From Devosia sp. (GTDB lineage: Bacteria > Pseudomonadota > Alphaproteobacteria > Rhizobiales > Devosiaceae), in the NCBI RefSeq assembly GCF_024707125.1, contig NZ_JANQAH010000005.1, positions 1 to 64,000 of the forward strand: a stretch of DNA of 64,000 bases. The letters are read 5' to 3'. Positions 52,856 to 60,983 of the stretch are shown one piece after another. The position numbers and the translations under genes were made by a program. The notes under the pieces are model-generated. The model saw only the letters and a list, made by a program, of their open reading frames with translations. It had not been told where the DNA came from and searched no databases. Each line of letters opens with the position of its first letter. Within the stretch, counting starts at the first letter, position 1.

Positions 52856-52971
52856 CACCCCCTCCCAACCTCCCCCGTCAAGGGGGAGGTGCCGGATCCG
52901 CGATTGGGGAAGGAAACTGCCTCACACTCGATCGGCACCCTCCCCTTGACGGGGAGGGTTGGGGTGGGGTG
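52856..52971. repeat. Palindromic repeat, family D, between gp8 and gp9
   Basis: CACCCCCTCCCAACCTCCCC (from 52856) is complementary to GGGGAGGGTTGGGGTGGGGTG (52951-52971). The inner part also holds CCCCCGTCAAGGGGG. Pyrimidine/purine strand asymmetry is strong. Confidence 0.8.
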
Positions 52972-52999
52972 CCCAAGAACTCGAACTTGAGGACAAAAA

Positions 53000-53413
53000 A
53001 TGGCAGCCCAGAGTGGCAAGGATATGCTTCTAAAGCTCGACCAGACGGGGTCGGGGAGTTTCTTGACGGTGGCGGGGCTGCGGACGCGCAGCCTGGCGTT
53101 CAACGCGGCGAGCGTCGACACGACGGACCAGGAAAGCGCGGGGCGCTGGCGCGAACTTTTAGCGGGCGGTGGGGTGAAGCGGGCTTCGGTTTCGGGCTCG
53201 GGGGTGTTCAAGGATCAGGCTTCGGATGGGCTCATTCGGAGCCTTTTCTTTGCCGGCACCATCCGGAACTGGCAGCTGATCCTGCCGCATTTCGGCACGG
53301 TGGAGGGACCATTCCAGATCGTGGCGCTGGAATTTTCGGCTGACCACGCCGGGGAAGTGACGTTTGACCTGGCGCTGGAAAGCGCCGGGGAAGTGACGTT
53401 TGTGGCGATCTAG
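53000..53413 (+). CDS. GTA gp9, major tail tube protein (TP901-1 type)
   Basis: 137 residues, subunit of the tail tube. Opening SGKDMLLKLDQTGSGSFLTV then AGLRTRSLAFNAASVDTTDQ and ESAGRWRELLAGGGVKRASV is the classic TP901-1 tail pattern; SGVFKDQASDGLIRSLFFAG follows. Near the C-terminus AGEVTF occurs twice (HAGEVTFDL, SAGEVTFVAI), reflecting a short DNA duplication. Leader GAGGACAAAAAATG resembles that of gp3, gp6 and gp15. Confidence 0.9.
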   Translation: MAAQSGKDMLLKLDQTGSGSFLTVAGLRTRSLAFNAASVDTTDQESAGRWRELLAGGGVKRASVSGSGVFKDQASDGLIRSLFFAGTIRNWQLILPHFGTVEGPFQIVALEFSADHAGEVTFDLALESAGEVTFVAI

Positions 53414-53423
53414 CGAGACAAAA

Positions 53424-53738
53424 ATGCCCAACATTCATCGTGGAGAAATCGCCGCCGAAATCGGGGGCGAGACGAGGGTGCTTTGCCTGACGCTGGGGGC
53501 GTTGGCGGAGTTGGAGGCACGGCTTGGCGTTGGCGATCTGGCGGGGTTGGCCGAGCGCTTTGCCGGCGGAAAAGTTTCGGCGCGGGATCTGACGGCGATC
53601 ATTGGCGCGGGGCTGCGCGGAGGTGGCAATGCCATTTCCAATGATCAACTGGCGCAGATGAGCGTCGAGGGCGGATTGCGCGGGGTGGCCGATATTGCCG
53701 TGCGGTTGTTGCAGGCGACGTTTGGGGAGGCGGCATGA
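53424..53738 (+). CDS. GTA gp10, tail assembly protein
   Basis: 104 residues from the ATG at 53424, after GAGACAAAA. MPNIHRGEIAAEIGGETRVL, LGALAELEARLGVGDLAGLA and GNAISNDQLAQMSVEGGLRG are typical of the GTA gp10 (GTA_TIM-associated gene transfer agent) family, a tail chaperone that sits before the tape measure. Overlaps gp10.1 by ATGA. Confidence 0.87.
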   Translation: MPNIHRGEIAAEIGGETRVLCLTLGALAELEARLGVGDLAGLAERFAGGKVSARDLTAIIGAGLRGGGNAISNDQLAQMSVEGGLRGVADIAVRLLQATFGEAA

Positions 53739-53926
53739 AACCCTTCCCCTGGCGCGATGCCATGCAATTCGGGCTTGGCGTGCTGAAACTTCCGCCCGAG
53801 GCTTTCTGGAGGATGAGCCCGCGTGAACTGGCGGCGGCCTGGGGTGCGGTGGTGGGCGACAAGGCCGGGCCGCTGGATCGGCAGGGGCTCGAGGCTTTGA
53901 TGGCGAGGTTTCCAGATGGCCGGTGA
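53735..53926 (+). CDS. GTA gp10.1, phage tail assembly chaperone
   Basis: 63 residues. PFPWRDAMQFGLGVLKLPPE and AFWRMSPRELAAAW are the signature of the rcc01693/Phage_TAC family. Overlaps gp10 by ATGA and gp11 by 11 bases. In siphophages a frameshift often fuses two chaperones; here the two are separate overlapping genes. Confidence 0.87.
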   Translation: MKPFPWRDAMQFGLGVLKLPPEAFWRMSPRELAAAWGAVVGDKAGPLDRQGLEALMARFPDGR

Positions 53927-54455
53927 TCTCTTTGACGACGATTTCAGGAGCGAGCTGAGCGATGTGTCGGTCGAGATCAAGCGTATCCATTCGCTGGCGG
54001 ATGGGGTAGCGCGGTCGATTTCGTCGGGCTTTCGCAGCGCGCTGACGGACGGCAAATCGCTGGAGTCGGTGATCGTTGGCGTGGGGCGGGCTTTTGCCGA
54101 TATGGCGCTGAAGGCGGCGTTCAAGCCGCTGGAGACGCTGGCCGGCAACGCGCTGGAAGGCCTTTTTGCTGGACTCAATCCCTCGATCATTCCGCATGCC
54201 AAGGGCGGTGTGATTGCGACGCCGACCTATTTTCCGCTGGGCAACAATGTGGGGCTGGCGGGCGAGGCGGGGCCGGAGGCGATCATGCCGCTGGCGCGCG
54301 GGTCCGATGGTCGGCTCGGTGTCGCCGGTGGTGGGGGCGGAGTCCATGTAACGTTCAATGTGACGGCGACGGATGCGCGCAGCTTTGCGGCGAGCGAGGC
54401 GGAAATGAGCGCGATGTTGTTGCGGGCGGTGCGCAGGGGAACGCGGGGGAGCTGA
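53916..54455 (+). CDS. GTA gp11, tail tape measure protein (short)
   Basis: 179 residues, similar in size to the very short tape measures of GTAs. SVEIKRIHSLADGVARSISS, VIVGVGRAFADMALKAAFKP and PHAKGGVIATPTYFPLGN (the tape-measure C-terminal motif), GLAGEAGPEAIMPLARGSDG. A hydrophobic Ala/Leu-rich helix lies at 65-90. The short length implies a short tail. Confidence 0.88.
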   Translation: MAGDLFDDDFRSELSDVSVEIKRIHSLADGVARSISSGFRSALTDGKSLESVIVGVGRAFADMALKAAFKPLETLAGNALEGLFAGLNPSIIPHAKGGVIATPTYFPLGNNVGLAGEAGPEAIMPLARGSDGRLGVAGGGGGVHVTFNVTATDARSFAASEAEMSAMLLRAVRRGTRGS

Positions 54456-54456
54456 G

Positions 54457-55077
54457 ATGGCCTTTCATCATGTGCGGTTTCCGCTCGATATCGCGCTTGG
54501 CGCGCGGGGTGGGCCGGAGCGCAAGACCGATGTTGTCACACTTGCCGGCGGGGGCGAGCAGCGCAATGGACGTTGGGCGCATTCGCGACGGCACTACAAT
54601 GCCGGCTATGGGGTGAAATCGCGGGCGGACATGCAGGCGGTATTGGCGTTTTTCGAGGAAAGACGCGGGCGGCTGCATGGGTTTTTGTGGCGTGATGGGA
54701 TCGACCATTCTTCGGATGGCGCGGTGCCGTTGCCGGGGGACCAGGCGATTGGGACCGGTGATGGGGTTAAGACCGGCTTTCAGCTGCTGAAGCGCTATGG
54801 GGCGGCGTTCGATCCCTATTTTCGGCTGATCAGGAAGCCTGTTGCGGGCTCGGTGCGCGTGGCTGTGGCCGGGGGCGAGCGGACGAGCGGTTGGACGGTG
54901 GATGTTACCACTGGCGTCGTCAGTTTTGCCGTGGCGCCGGCTGCCGGGGCGGCGGTGAGCGCGGGATTTCTGTTCGATGTGCCGGTGCGGTTCGATACGG
55001 ATCGGCTCGATATCGAGTGGTCGAGTTTTGATGGTGCCGAGGCGCCAAGTATTCCGCTGGTGGAGATCTTGCCATGA
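54457..55077 (+). CDS. GTA gp12, distal tail protein (DUF2460)
   Basis: 206 residues, baseplate ring that attaches to the tail tube. FHHVRFPLDIALGARGGPER, RRHYNAGYGVKSRADMQAVL, FFEERRGRLHGFLWRDGIDH and VPVRFDTDRLDIEWSSFDGA follow the DUF2460 pattern exactly. One base after gp11; overlaps gp13 by ATGA. Confidence 0.92.
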   Translation: MAFHHVRFPLDIALGARGGPERKTDVVTLAGGGEQRNGRWAHSRRHYNAGYGVKSRADMQAVLAFFEERRGRLHGFLWRDGIDHSSDGAVPLPGDQAIGTGDGVKTGFQLLKRYGAAFDPYFRLIRKPVAGSVRVAVAGGERTSGWTVDVTTGVVSFAVAPAAGAAVSAGFLFDVPVRFDTDRLDIEWSSFDGAEAPSIPLVEILP

Positions 55078-55964
55078 AGACGATTGGGGCGGGATTGGCG
55101 GCGCATCTGGCGGGGAGCGAGACGACGCTGGCGCATTGCTGGCGGGTGCTGCGCGGCGATGGCGTGGTGCTTGGGTTTACCGATCACGATGTCGAGCTGG
55201 TGGTTTCGGGGACGGCTTGCAGGCCCATGCATGGGCTAGAGGGCGGCGAGGTGCCGGCGCGGCTGGGGGCGCAGGTCGAGACCGGTGAAGTGCTCGGTAT
55301 TTTGCACCATGATGCCATTGACGACGAGGATATTGCGCTCGGGCGTTATGATGGCGCGCGCGTAGAAACCTGGCTGGTGAACTGGGCGGAGCCGAGCCAG
55401 AACCTGTTGCTGCGCGTGGATACGATCGGCGAGATCGTGCGCGAGGATGGCACGTTTCGGGCGGAGTTGCGCTCGGCGCAGGAAGCGCTGAACTCGGTGC
55501 GCGGGCGGCTCTATCAGGGACTTTGCGATGCCGTGGTGGGGGATGCGCGCTGTGGCGTGAACCTTGCGGCGCCAGGGCGGTCGGGGATCGCGACGGTTGT
55601 GTCGGTGGTCGATCCGTTTCGGGTGCTGGTTAGCGGGCTTTCGGGTTTTGCCGAGGACTGGTTTGCCTTTGGTGTTGCGCAGTGGTCGGGCGGCAAGCGG
55701 GTGGGATTGAAGGATGCGGTGCTGACGCATCGCAAGGGGGCGGGCGGCGATCTCCTGGGCTTTGGGCAGCGGGTAGGCGATTGGGTCGTTGCGGGCGACG
55801 TGTTTGCCGTGACGGCGGGGTGTGATCGGCGGTTTTCGACCTGCAAGGCCAAGTTCGGGAATGGGGTCAATTTTCGCGGTTTTCCGCATGTGCCGGGCAG
55901 CGACTATGTGCTGCGCTATCCGCGCGAGGGCGATGCGCTGGATGGTCGGGCGGTGGTTCCATGA
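55074..55964 (+). CDS. GTA gp13, tail hub protein (DUF2163)
   Basis: 296 residues. DUF2163 at the N-terminus (LAHCWRVLRGDGVVLGFTDH, GEVLGILHHDAIDDEDIALG, WLVNWAEPSQNLLLRVDTIG) and the C-terminal cysteine-containing module VTAGCDRRFSTCKAKFGNGV and NFRGFPHVPGSDYVLRYPRE. In RcGTA this hub binds an iron-sulfur cluster; cysteines at LCDAVVGDARCGVNL and AGCDRRFSTC are consistent with that. Overlaps gp12 and gp14 by ATGA. Confidence 0.9.
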   Translation: MKTIGAGLAAHLAGSETTLAHCWRVLRGDGVVLGFTDHDVELVVSGTACRPMHGLEGGEVPARLGAQVETGEVLGILHHDAIDDEDIALGRYDGARVETWLVNWAEPSQNLLLRVDTIGEIVREDGTFRAELRSAQEALNSVRGRLYQGLCDAVVGDARCGVNLAAPGRSGIATVVSVVDPFRVLVSGLSGFAEDWFAFGVAQWSGGKRVGLKDAVLTHRKGAGGDLLGFGQRVGDWVVAGDVFAVTAGCDRRFSTCKAKFGNGVNFRGFPHVPGSDYVLRYPREGDALDGRAVVP

Positions 55965-56383
55965 ACGCCGAACTGGTGGTCGCGGCGGCGCGGGAATGGC
56001 TGGGCACGCCCTATCGGCACCGGGCTTCGACGCTGGGGGCGGGGTGCGATTGTCTGGGGCTGCTGCGCGGGGTGTGGCGGGCGCTTTATGGGGATGAACC
56101 CATGGCGCCGCCGCCCTATCGGGCGAGTATTCGCGATCCCGAAAATGCCGGGGCGCTACGCGCGGCGTCGGAGCGGTTTTTGCTGCCGGCGGAGGGGGCT
56201 CTTGGAGCGGGGCAGGTGGTGCTGTTTCGGCTGGCGGGGCTCGAAGAGCCGAAGCATTGCGGGATCATGGTGTCCGAAGACCGCTTCATTCATGCGCAGG
56301 AAAAGCTTGGCGTGGTTGAGGCTTATCTGACCGATGGCTGGGCGAAGCGGGTGAGCGGGCGGTTCTGGTTTCCGGATCGCTGA
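55961..56383 (+). CDS. GTA gp14, NlpC/P60 cell-wall peptidase
   Basis: 140 residues. Tail peptidase that may open the recipient wall during DNA entry. Catalytic Cys in LGAGCDCLGLLRGVW (about 30-33), catalytic His in PKHCGIMVSEDRFIHA (about 103); opening ELVVAAAREWLGTPYRHRAS is diagnostic. Overlaps gp13; gp15 begins 25 bases later. Confidence 0.91.
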   Translation: MNAELVVAAAREWLGTPYRHRASTLGAGCDCLGLLRGVWRALYGDEPMAPPPYRASIRDPENAGALRAASERFLLPAEGALGAGQVVLFRLAGLEEPKHCGIMVSEDRFIHAQEKLGVVEAYLTDGWAKRVSGRFWFPDR

Positions 56384-56408
56384 ACTTCCCTTGTGAAGGA
56401 CCAAAAAC

Positions 56409-59400
56409 ATGGCGACTTTGGCTTTATCCCTGGCGGGGCAGTTCGCTGGGGGGCTGGTTGGTGGGCCGATTGGCGCGACGGTGGGGCGGGCGCTGGGGGC
56501 GCTGGCGGGGAATGCCATCGATAGCTGGCTCTTTGGCGAGACGCCCAAGCAGCGCGAACAGGCGACCTTTGATGTCAGGATCGGCGGGTCGGTCGAGGGG
56601 GCGGCCATTCCGCGGCTTTACGGCTGGGGGCGGCTTTCGGGAAACATCATCTGGGCGCGCGAGCTGGAAGTGCTGGGTGGCGAAACGGCGGGCGCCAAGG
56701 GCTGGGGGCAGCAACCCCAGCAGCAGGAAAAGGAAGACGAGATCGGCGCGAGCTTTGCCATCGGTTTTTGCGAAGGTCGGGTGACGCGGCTGGGCCGGGT
56801 CTGGGCGGATGGGCAACTGCTTGATCTCAGAGGGATCAACTATCGCTTTTATGCCGGCAGCAATGGGCAGATGCCGGATGGGCTGATCGAGGCAACGCAA
56901 GGGGCGGGCAATGCGCCGGCCTATCGCGGGCTTTGCTACATCGTGTTCGAGAACCTGCCGATTTCGCGGTTCGGCAATCGCATTCCGCAGATTTCGGCGG
57001 AGCTTTGCCGGCCGGTGGGGGACCTTGAGACGTCCATTCGCGCGGTGACGGTGATCCCTGGGGCGACTGAGTTTGGGTACGATCCGGTGCCGCGGCTGCG
57101 TGTGCTGGGCATGGGGACCGGCGCGGCGGAAAATGCGCATGTGCAGCCCGGTGTCAGCGATTGGACAGTGTCCATCAATGAGCTGCAGGAGCTTTGCCCG
57201 AACCTGGAACATGTGTCGCTGGTGGTGAGCTGGTTCGGCAATGACCTGCGCTGCGGGTCTTGCCAGATCGGGCCGCGGGTCGAGGCGGCGAGCCGGGATG
57301 TGCAGGGCGTTTCCTGGAGTGTGGCCGGATATTCGCGCGGGGCGGTGCCGGTGGTGTCGAGCCATGGCGGCGGGCCGGCCTATGGCGGGACGCCTTCGGA
57401 TGGGGCGGTGCGGGCGGCGATTGCTGATCTGCGGGCGCGCGGGCTTTCGGTGACGCTCTATCCGCTGATCATGATGGATGTGCCGGTTAGCAATGGCCTG
57501 GCCGATCCCTATGGGGGCAGCCAGCAGGCGAGCTATCCATGGCGCGGGCGGATTACCTGTCATCCGGCGGCGGGTGTTTCGGGCTCGCCGGATGGGACGG
57601 CGACGGCTGCAAGTCAGGTGGCGGCGTTTGTGCCGGGATACCGGGCGATGATTCTCCACTATGCGCAGATGGCGGTGGAGACCGGTGTCGACACGCTGCT
57701 CATCGGCTCGGAAATGCGCGGGATGACGACGGTGCGGGGTGCGGGGAATTCGTTTCCTTTCGTTTCGGCCTTGGTGACGCTGGCCGCGGATGTTCGGGCG
57801 ATCGTCGGGTCCGGTACAAAACTCAGCTATGCGGCGGATTGGAGCGAATATTCGGGCTATCAGCCGGGAGGCGGCCAAAAGTTCTTTCATCTCGATCCGC
57901 TCTGGGCCTCGTCTGACATCGATGCCGTGGGGATCGACTGCTATATGCCGGCGGCGGATTGGCGGGATGGTCAGGGGCATCTCGATGCCGCGGCGGGGAG
58001 TACGCATGACCTCGACTATCTCGGCGGCAACATTGCCGGGGGCGAGGGGTTTGATTGGTACTATGCCAGCGACGCGGATCGGGCGGCGCAGGTGCGCTCG
58101 CCGATTACCGACGGGGCGCATGGCGAGCATTGGATCTGGCGCTACAAGGATATATCGGCCTTCTGGAGCCAGTATCACTATGACCGGCCAGGTGGTGTTC
58201 GGGCGGTATCGCCCACCGCTTGGGTGCCGGGCTCGAAGCCAATTTGGCTGACAGAGCTTGGGTGCGCCGCAGTCGACAAGGGGGCGAACCAGCCCAATAT
58301 CTTTGGAGACGCCAAGAGTTCTGAGGGCGGACGGCCCTACTTTTCCAATGGGCAGTCGGACCCGCTGATCCAGCGACAGTTTTTGCGGGCACATTACCGG
58401 CATTGGGGGAGTCCGGCGAAAAATCCGGCAGGAATGGTCGATCCCGAGCGGATCTATTGCTGGACCTGGGATGCGCGACCGTTTCCGGCCTTTCCGGCGC
58501 GGACCGATGTCTGGTCCGATGGCGTCAATCACGCCACGGGGCACTGGCTGACGGGCCGCCTCGGGGCCATGAGCAATGACGAAATGGCGTCTGCCATGGC
58601 GGCCGAGCACGGGGCGGTGGTCCATGCGGGGGCGTCCGATCCGATGGTTGAGGGCGTCATCCTTTCGGGGCCGAGCACGGCACGTGATGCGCTGGAACCG
58701 CTGCTCGAGATTACCGGGCAACGTCTGGTGGCGCGTGGGGGCGTGCTCACGGCGATTTCGGCGCGGGGCGGCTCGGTCACTGCGTTCGATCGCGAAGAAC
58801 TGGCGCAGGGCGAGGGCGCGGTGCTGTCGCAGCGTCGCGCGGCGGCCGTGGAGCGGCCGGGGCGGCTAGCGCTTGGTCACTTCGACAAGGGGCGGGATTA
58901 TCTCGCGGCTTCCGCGACGGCGGTGCGGCCGGGAGCGGGGCAGTTGGTTAGTGAAAGCGTCAGCATGGTGCTCGACGGGGCTTCGGCGCGTCTGGCGGCA
59001 GAACGGCTGCTCGATGATCGGGCGGTTTCGGCGGATACGGTGGAGTTTTCGCTGCCGGCCAATGTCGTTGCACTTGAGCCGGGCGACCGGGTCGCGGTGG
59101 ACGGGGAGGGGCCGTACGAGATCACCGAAATCCGCGATGGCGCGGTGCGAAAGGTGACGGCGCGGACGGTATCGGCCGGCACCGCTACGGCATCGGGCAG
59201 CGACCGTGCGCCGGCGACGGCACCGGTGGTCGGGCTGGCGGTAGCGCCGGTGGTCTTTTCGGCGCACCTGCCGCCGCTGTCGGGCGATCCCAGTCGGAGC
59301 CGCTTGGTCTTTGGCGCCTATGCAAAGCCTTGGCCGGGAACGGTGCGGCTGGTCGACGAGGCGACCGGCGCGGCGCTGCTTGATCTGACGCGAGCTGCGG

Positions 59401-60158
59401 CGCTGGGCGAAGTTGTTGAAGGCATCGGGGCGGGGCCCGTGGCGGTCTGGGATCGGGGTTCCGACCTCAGCGTCCGGCTTTATGGCGGGCATATTGCCGA
59501 CGGGGCGGAAGCGGCTGTTCTGGCCGGCAGCAATCGGCTGGCGGTGGAGACCGATGCTGGGTCCTGGGAAGTGATCGGGTTTGCGCAGGCGGAACTCGTC
59601 GAGCCGGGGCTTTACCGGCTGACGCGCTTGCTGCGCGGACTTGAGGGGAGCGATTGGGCGATTGGGGCGGTGTCGCCGGGGCGGCGGGTGATCGTGCTCG
59701 ATGGCAAGGTAGGCGTGGTGCCGGTCGAGGCTGGGCGGCTGGGGGAAGCGCGGGACATTCGCGCCTATGCCGGCACGGCGGACCTCGATGGACAAGCGCT
59801 GATCGCTTCGACGACGACAGAACCGGGACTGCCGCTGGCACCGGCACATCTGCGGGCGGCAAGGGACGCGACGGATGCCATCGCCTTTTCCTGGATGCGG
59901 CGCAGCCGGGCCGAGGATGATGCCTGGGGCGCGGCTGAGCCGGCTTTGGAGGTCGCGCCGGAGCTTTATCGGGTTTCGATTTTCGATGGATCGACGCTCA
60001 AGCGGAGCATTGAGGTTTCGATGCCTTCGGCCAGGTATGGCGCAGCCGAACAGGCGGCGGATTTCGGCGGCCTTGCCACAAGTTTCGAGTTTTCGGTGGC
60101 GCAGGTGAGTGCGGCGCTGGGCGCAGGTCATGCGGCGGAGGGGAGCTATGGCGAATGA
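56409..60158 (+). CDS. GTA gp15, host-specificity (megatron) tail fibre protein
   Basis: 1249 residues, the largest gene here. N-terminus (1-70) has a glycine-rich hydrophobic stretch (LAGQFAGGLVGGPIGATVG) then a tail-tip domain (RIGGSVEGAAIPRLYGWGRL). A GTA TIM-barrel domain spans about 390-650 (VDTLLIGSEMRGM, KLSYAADWSEYSGY, SDIDAVGIDCYMPAADW). The phage-tail_3 region follows about 730-900 (LEITGQRLVARGG). The C-terminal 300 residues probably carry receptor-binding modules. The leader AAGGACCAAAAACATG is shared with gp3 and gp6. Full length, no frameshift. Confidence 0.92.
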   Translation: MATLALSLAGQFAGGLVGGPIGATVGRALGALAGNAIDSWLFGETPKQREQATFDVRIGGSVEGAAIPRLYGWGRLSGNIIWARELEVLGGETAGAKGWGQQPQQQEKEDEIGASFAIGFCEGRVTRLGRVWADGQLLDLRGINYRFYAGSNGQMPDGLIEATQGAGNAPAYRGLCYIVFENLPISRFGNRIPQISAELCRPVGDLETSIRAVTVIPGATEFGYDPVPRLRVLGMGTGAAENAHVQPGVSDWTVSINELQELCPNLEHVSLVVSWFGNDLRCGSCQIGPRVEAASRDVQGVSWSVAGYSRGAVPVVSSHGGGPAYGGTPSDGAVRAAIADLRARGLSVTLYPLIMMDVPVSNGLADPYGGSQQASYPWRGRITCHPAAGVSGSPDGTATAASQVAAFVPGYRAMILHYAQMAVETGVDTLLIGSEMRGMTTVRGAGNSFPFVSALVTLAADVRAIVGSGTKLSYAADWSEYSGYQPGGGQKFFHLDPLWASSDIDAVGIDCYMPAADWRDGQGHLDAAAGSTHDLDYLGGNIAGGEGFDWYYASDADRAAQVRSPITDGAHGEHWIWRYKDISAFWSQYHYDRPGGVRAVSPTAWVPGSKPIWLTELGCAAVDKGANQPNIFGDAKSSEGGRPYFSNGQSDPLIQRQFLRAHYRHWGSPAKNPAGMVDPERIYCWTWDARPFPAFPARTDVWSDGVNHATGHWLTGRLGAMSNDEMASAMAAEHGAVVHAGASDPMVEGVILSGPSTARDALEPLLEITGQRLVARGGVLTAISARGGSVTAFDREELAQGEGAVLSQRRAAAVERPGRLALGHFDKGRDYLAASATAVRPGAGQLVSESVSMVLDGASARLAAERLLDDRAVSADTVEFSLPANVVALEPGDRVAVDGEGPYEITEIRDGAVRKVTARTVSAGTATASGSDRAPATAPVVGLAVAPVVFSAHLPPLSGDPSRSRLVFGAYAKPWPGTVRLVDEATGAALLDLTRAAALGEVVEGIGAGPVAVWDRGSDLSVRLYGGHIADGAEAAVLAGSNRLAVETDAGSWEVIGFAQAELVEPGLYRLTRLLRGLEGSDWAIGAVSPGRRVIVLDGKVGVVPVEAGRLGEARDIRAYAGTADLDGQALIASTTTEPGLPLAPAHLRAARDATDAIAFSWMRRSRAEDDAWGAAEPALEVAPELYRVSIFDGSTLKRSIEVSMPSARYGAAEQAADFGGLATSFEFSVAQVSAALGAGHAAEGSYGE

Positions 60159-60885
60159 CGAGAGGTTTCAGCGTTGTTTGACCGAGGTGTTGCGGCACGA
60201 AGGCGGCTATGTCGATCATCCCAGTGATCCCGGCGGGGCGACGAATATGGGGATCACACGCAAGACGCTGGCGCGGTGGCGAAAGATCTCGCCATGGACC
60301 GACTTGCCGAAATCCTCGGTTGCTTCGTTGAAGCGCGACGAGGCGGCGCTGATCTATCGCGCCAACTATTGGAACCCCAGCAGGGCGGGCGACATGCCGG
60401 CCGGTGTCGATCTGGCGCTCTTCGATTTTGCGGTCAATTCGGGGCCGGACCGTGCGGTGCGCACGCTGCAGGCGGCGCTTGGCGTGGCAGCGGATGGTGA
60501 GGTGGGGCCAGTGACGCTGGCGGCCCTGCGCGCGGCTGACCTCGCCCGGCTGCTCAATGATTTTTGCGATCGGCGATTGGCCTTCCTGAAGGGGCTTTCG
60601 ACTTTTGTTGTTTTTGGCCGGGGCTGGACTCGTCGCGTTGCCGACATCCGGGCCGCCGCCCTCGCGGATCTCAAGACTTCTTCATCCACACAACGGAGAG
60701 TGATCATGACCATGTTGTCGGGTTATCGCACCTATATCGTCGCGGCTTTTATGATTGTGGCGGGGCTGGCGCAGGTGCTGGGGGTGGAGCTGCCGACGCT
60801 TGATGGTGGTTCGGCGGGCAGCTTGATCCTGGAGGCGCTGGCCATCATTTTCCTCCGCAAGGGGCTAAAGGGCGACGCTGCCTAA
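60148..60885 (+). CDS. Endolysin (GH108) with a C-terminal membrane domain, possible endolysin-holin fusion
   Basis: 245 residues from the ATG at 60148, after GGAGGGGAG; starts inside gp15. N-terminal glycoside hydrolase 108 lysozyme: RHEGGYVDHPSDPGGATNMG contains the catalytic Glu (EGGY) and ITRKTLARW. A peptidoglycan-binding 3 part follows (SGPDRAVRTLQAALGVAADG, VGPVTLAALRAAD). Residues about 187-245 (YIVAAFMIVAGLAQVLGVEL, LILEALAIIFLRKGLKGDAA) are hydrophobic. That segment has its own GGAGAG and ATG at 60706 in frame, so it may be a separate holin-like gene fused by loss of a stop. In RcGTA endolysin and holin lie elsewhere. Confidence 0.85.
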   Translation: MANDERFQRCLTEVLRHEGGYVDHPSDPGGATNMGITRKTLARWRKISPWTDLPKSSVASLKRDEAALIYRANYWNPSRAGDMPAGVDLALFDFAVNSGPDRAVRTLQAALGVAADGEVGPVTLAALRAADLARLLNDFCDRRLAFLKGLSTFVVFGRGWTRRVADIRAAALADLKTSSSTQRRVIMTMLSGYRTYIVAAFMIVAGLAQVLGVELPTLDGGSAGSLILEALAIIFLRKGLKGDAA

Positions 60886-60892
60886 TGTGCTC

Positions 60893-60971
60893 GCGGGGCC
60901 CTTGCGCATAATGGGAACTGTGGACGCAAACATGAATTGCCTTATTCATGTCCCATTCAGTAAGGCCCCGC
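60893..60971. promoter_or_regulatory. Three nested inverted repeats between the GTA cluster and the feuN-like gene
   Basis: Outer GCGGGGCC/GGCCCCGC (60893-60900, 60964-60971), middle AATGGGA/TCCCATT (60910-60916, 60951-60957), inner CATGAAT/ATTCATG (60931-60937, 60944-60950). All arms are perfect. It could terminate the GTA transcript, act as a leader structure, or be an operator. Confidence 0.65.
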
Positions 60972-60983
60972 TAGTTTAGCTTC

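Larger units (their letters stand above)
45468..60885 (+). mobile_element. Gene transfer agent (RcGTA-like) structural cluster
   Basis: About 15.4 kb of tail-to-head overlapping genes in the order of the Rhodobacter capsulatus GTA: terminase small and large, portal, protease, capsid, connectors, tail tube, gp10, chaperone, short tape measure, gp12-gp15, then an endolysin. There is no integrase, excisionase, repressor, replication gene or attachment repeat. The capsid gene is frameshifted and two unrelated genes are inserted after the portal. A domesticated particle cluster is the best reading; a defective lambdoid prophage is less likely because of the synteny and the 179-residue tape measure. 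Confidence 0.88.

Noticed and set aside
56424..58721. 765-codon open frame on the minus strand opposite gp15
   Set aside because: Arg/Pro/His-rich translation with no domain, antisense to the clear tail protein. Composition artefact.
45468..60885. Classification as an intact temperate prophage
   Set aside because: No integrase, repressor, replication or excision genes and no flanking direct repeats seen; order follows GTA clusters. It cannot be excluded that such genes lie outside the window, but the head-tail block is closed on both sides by host genes.
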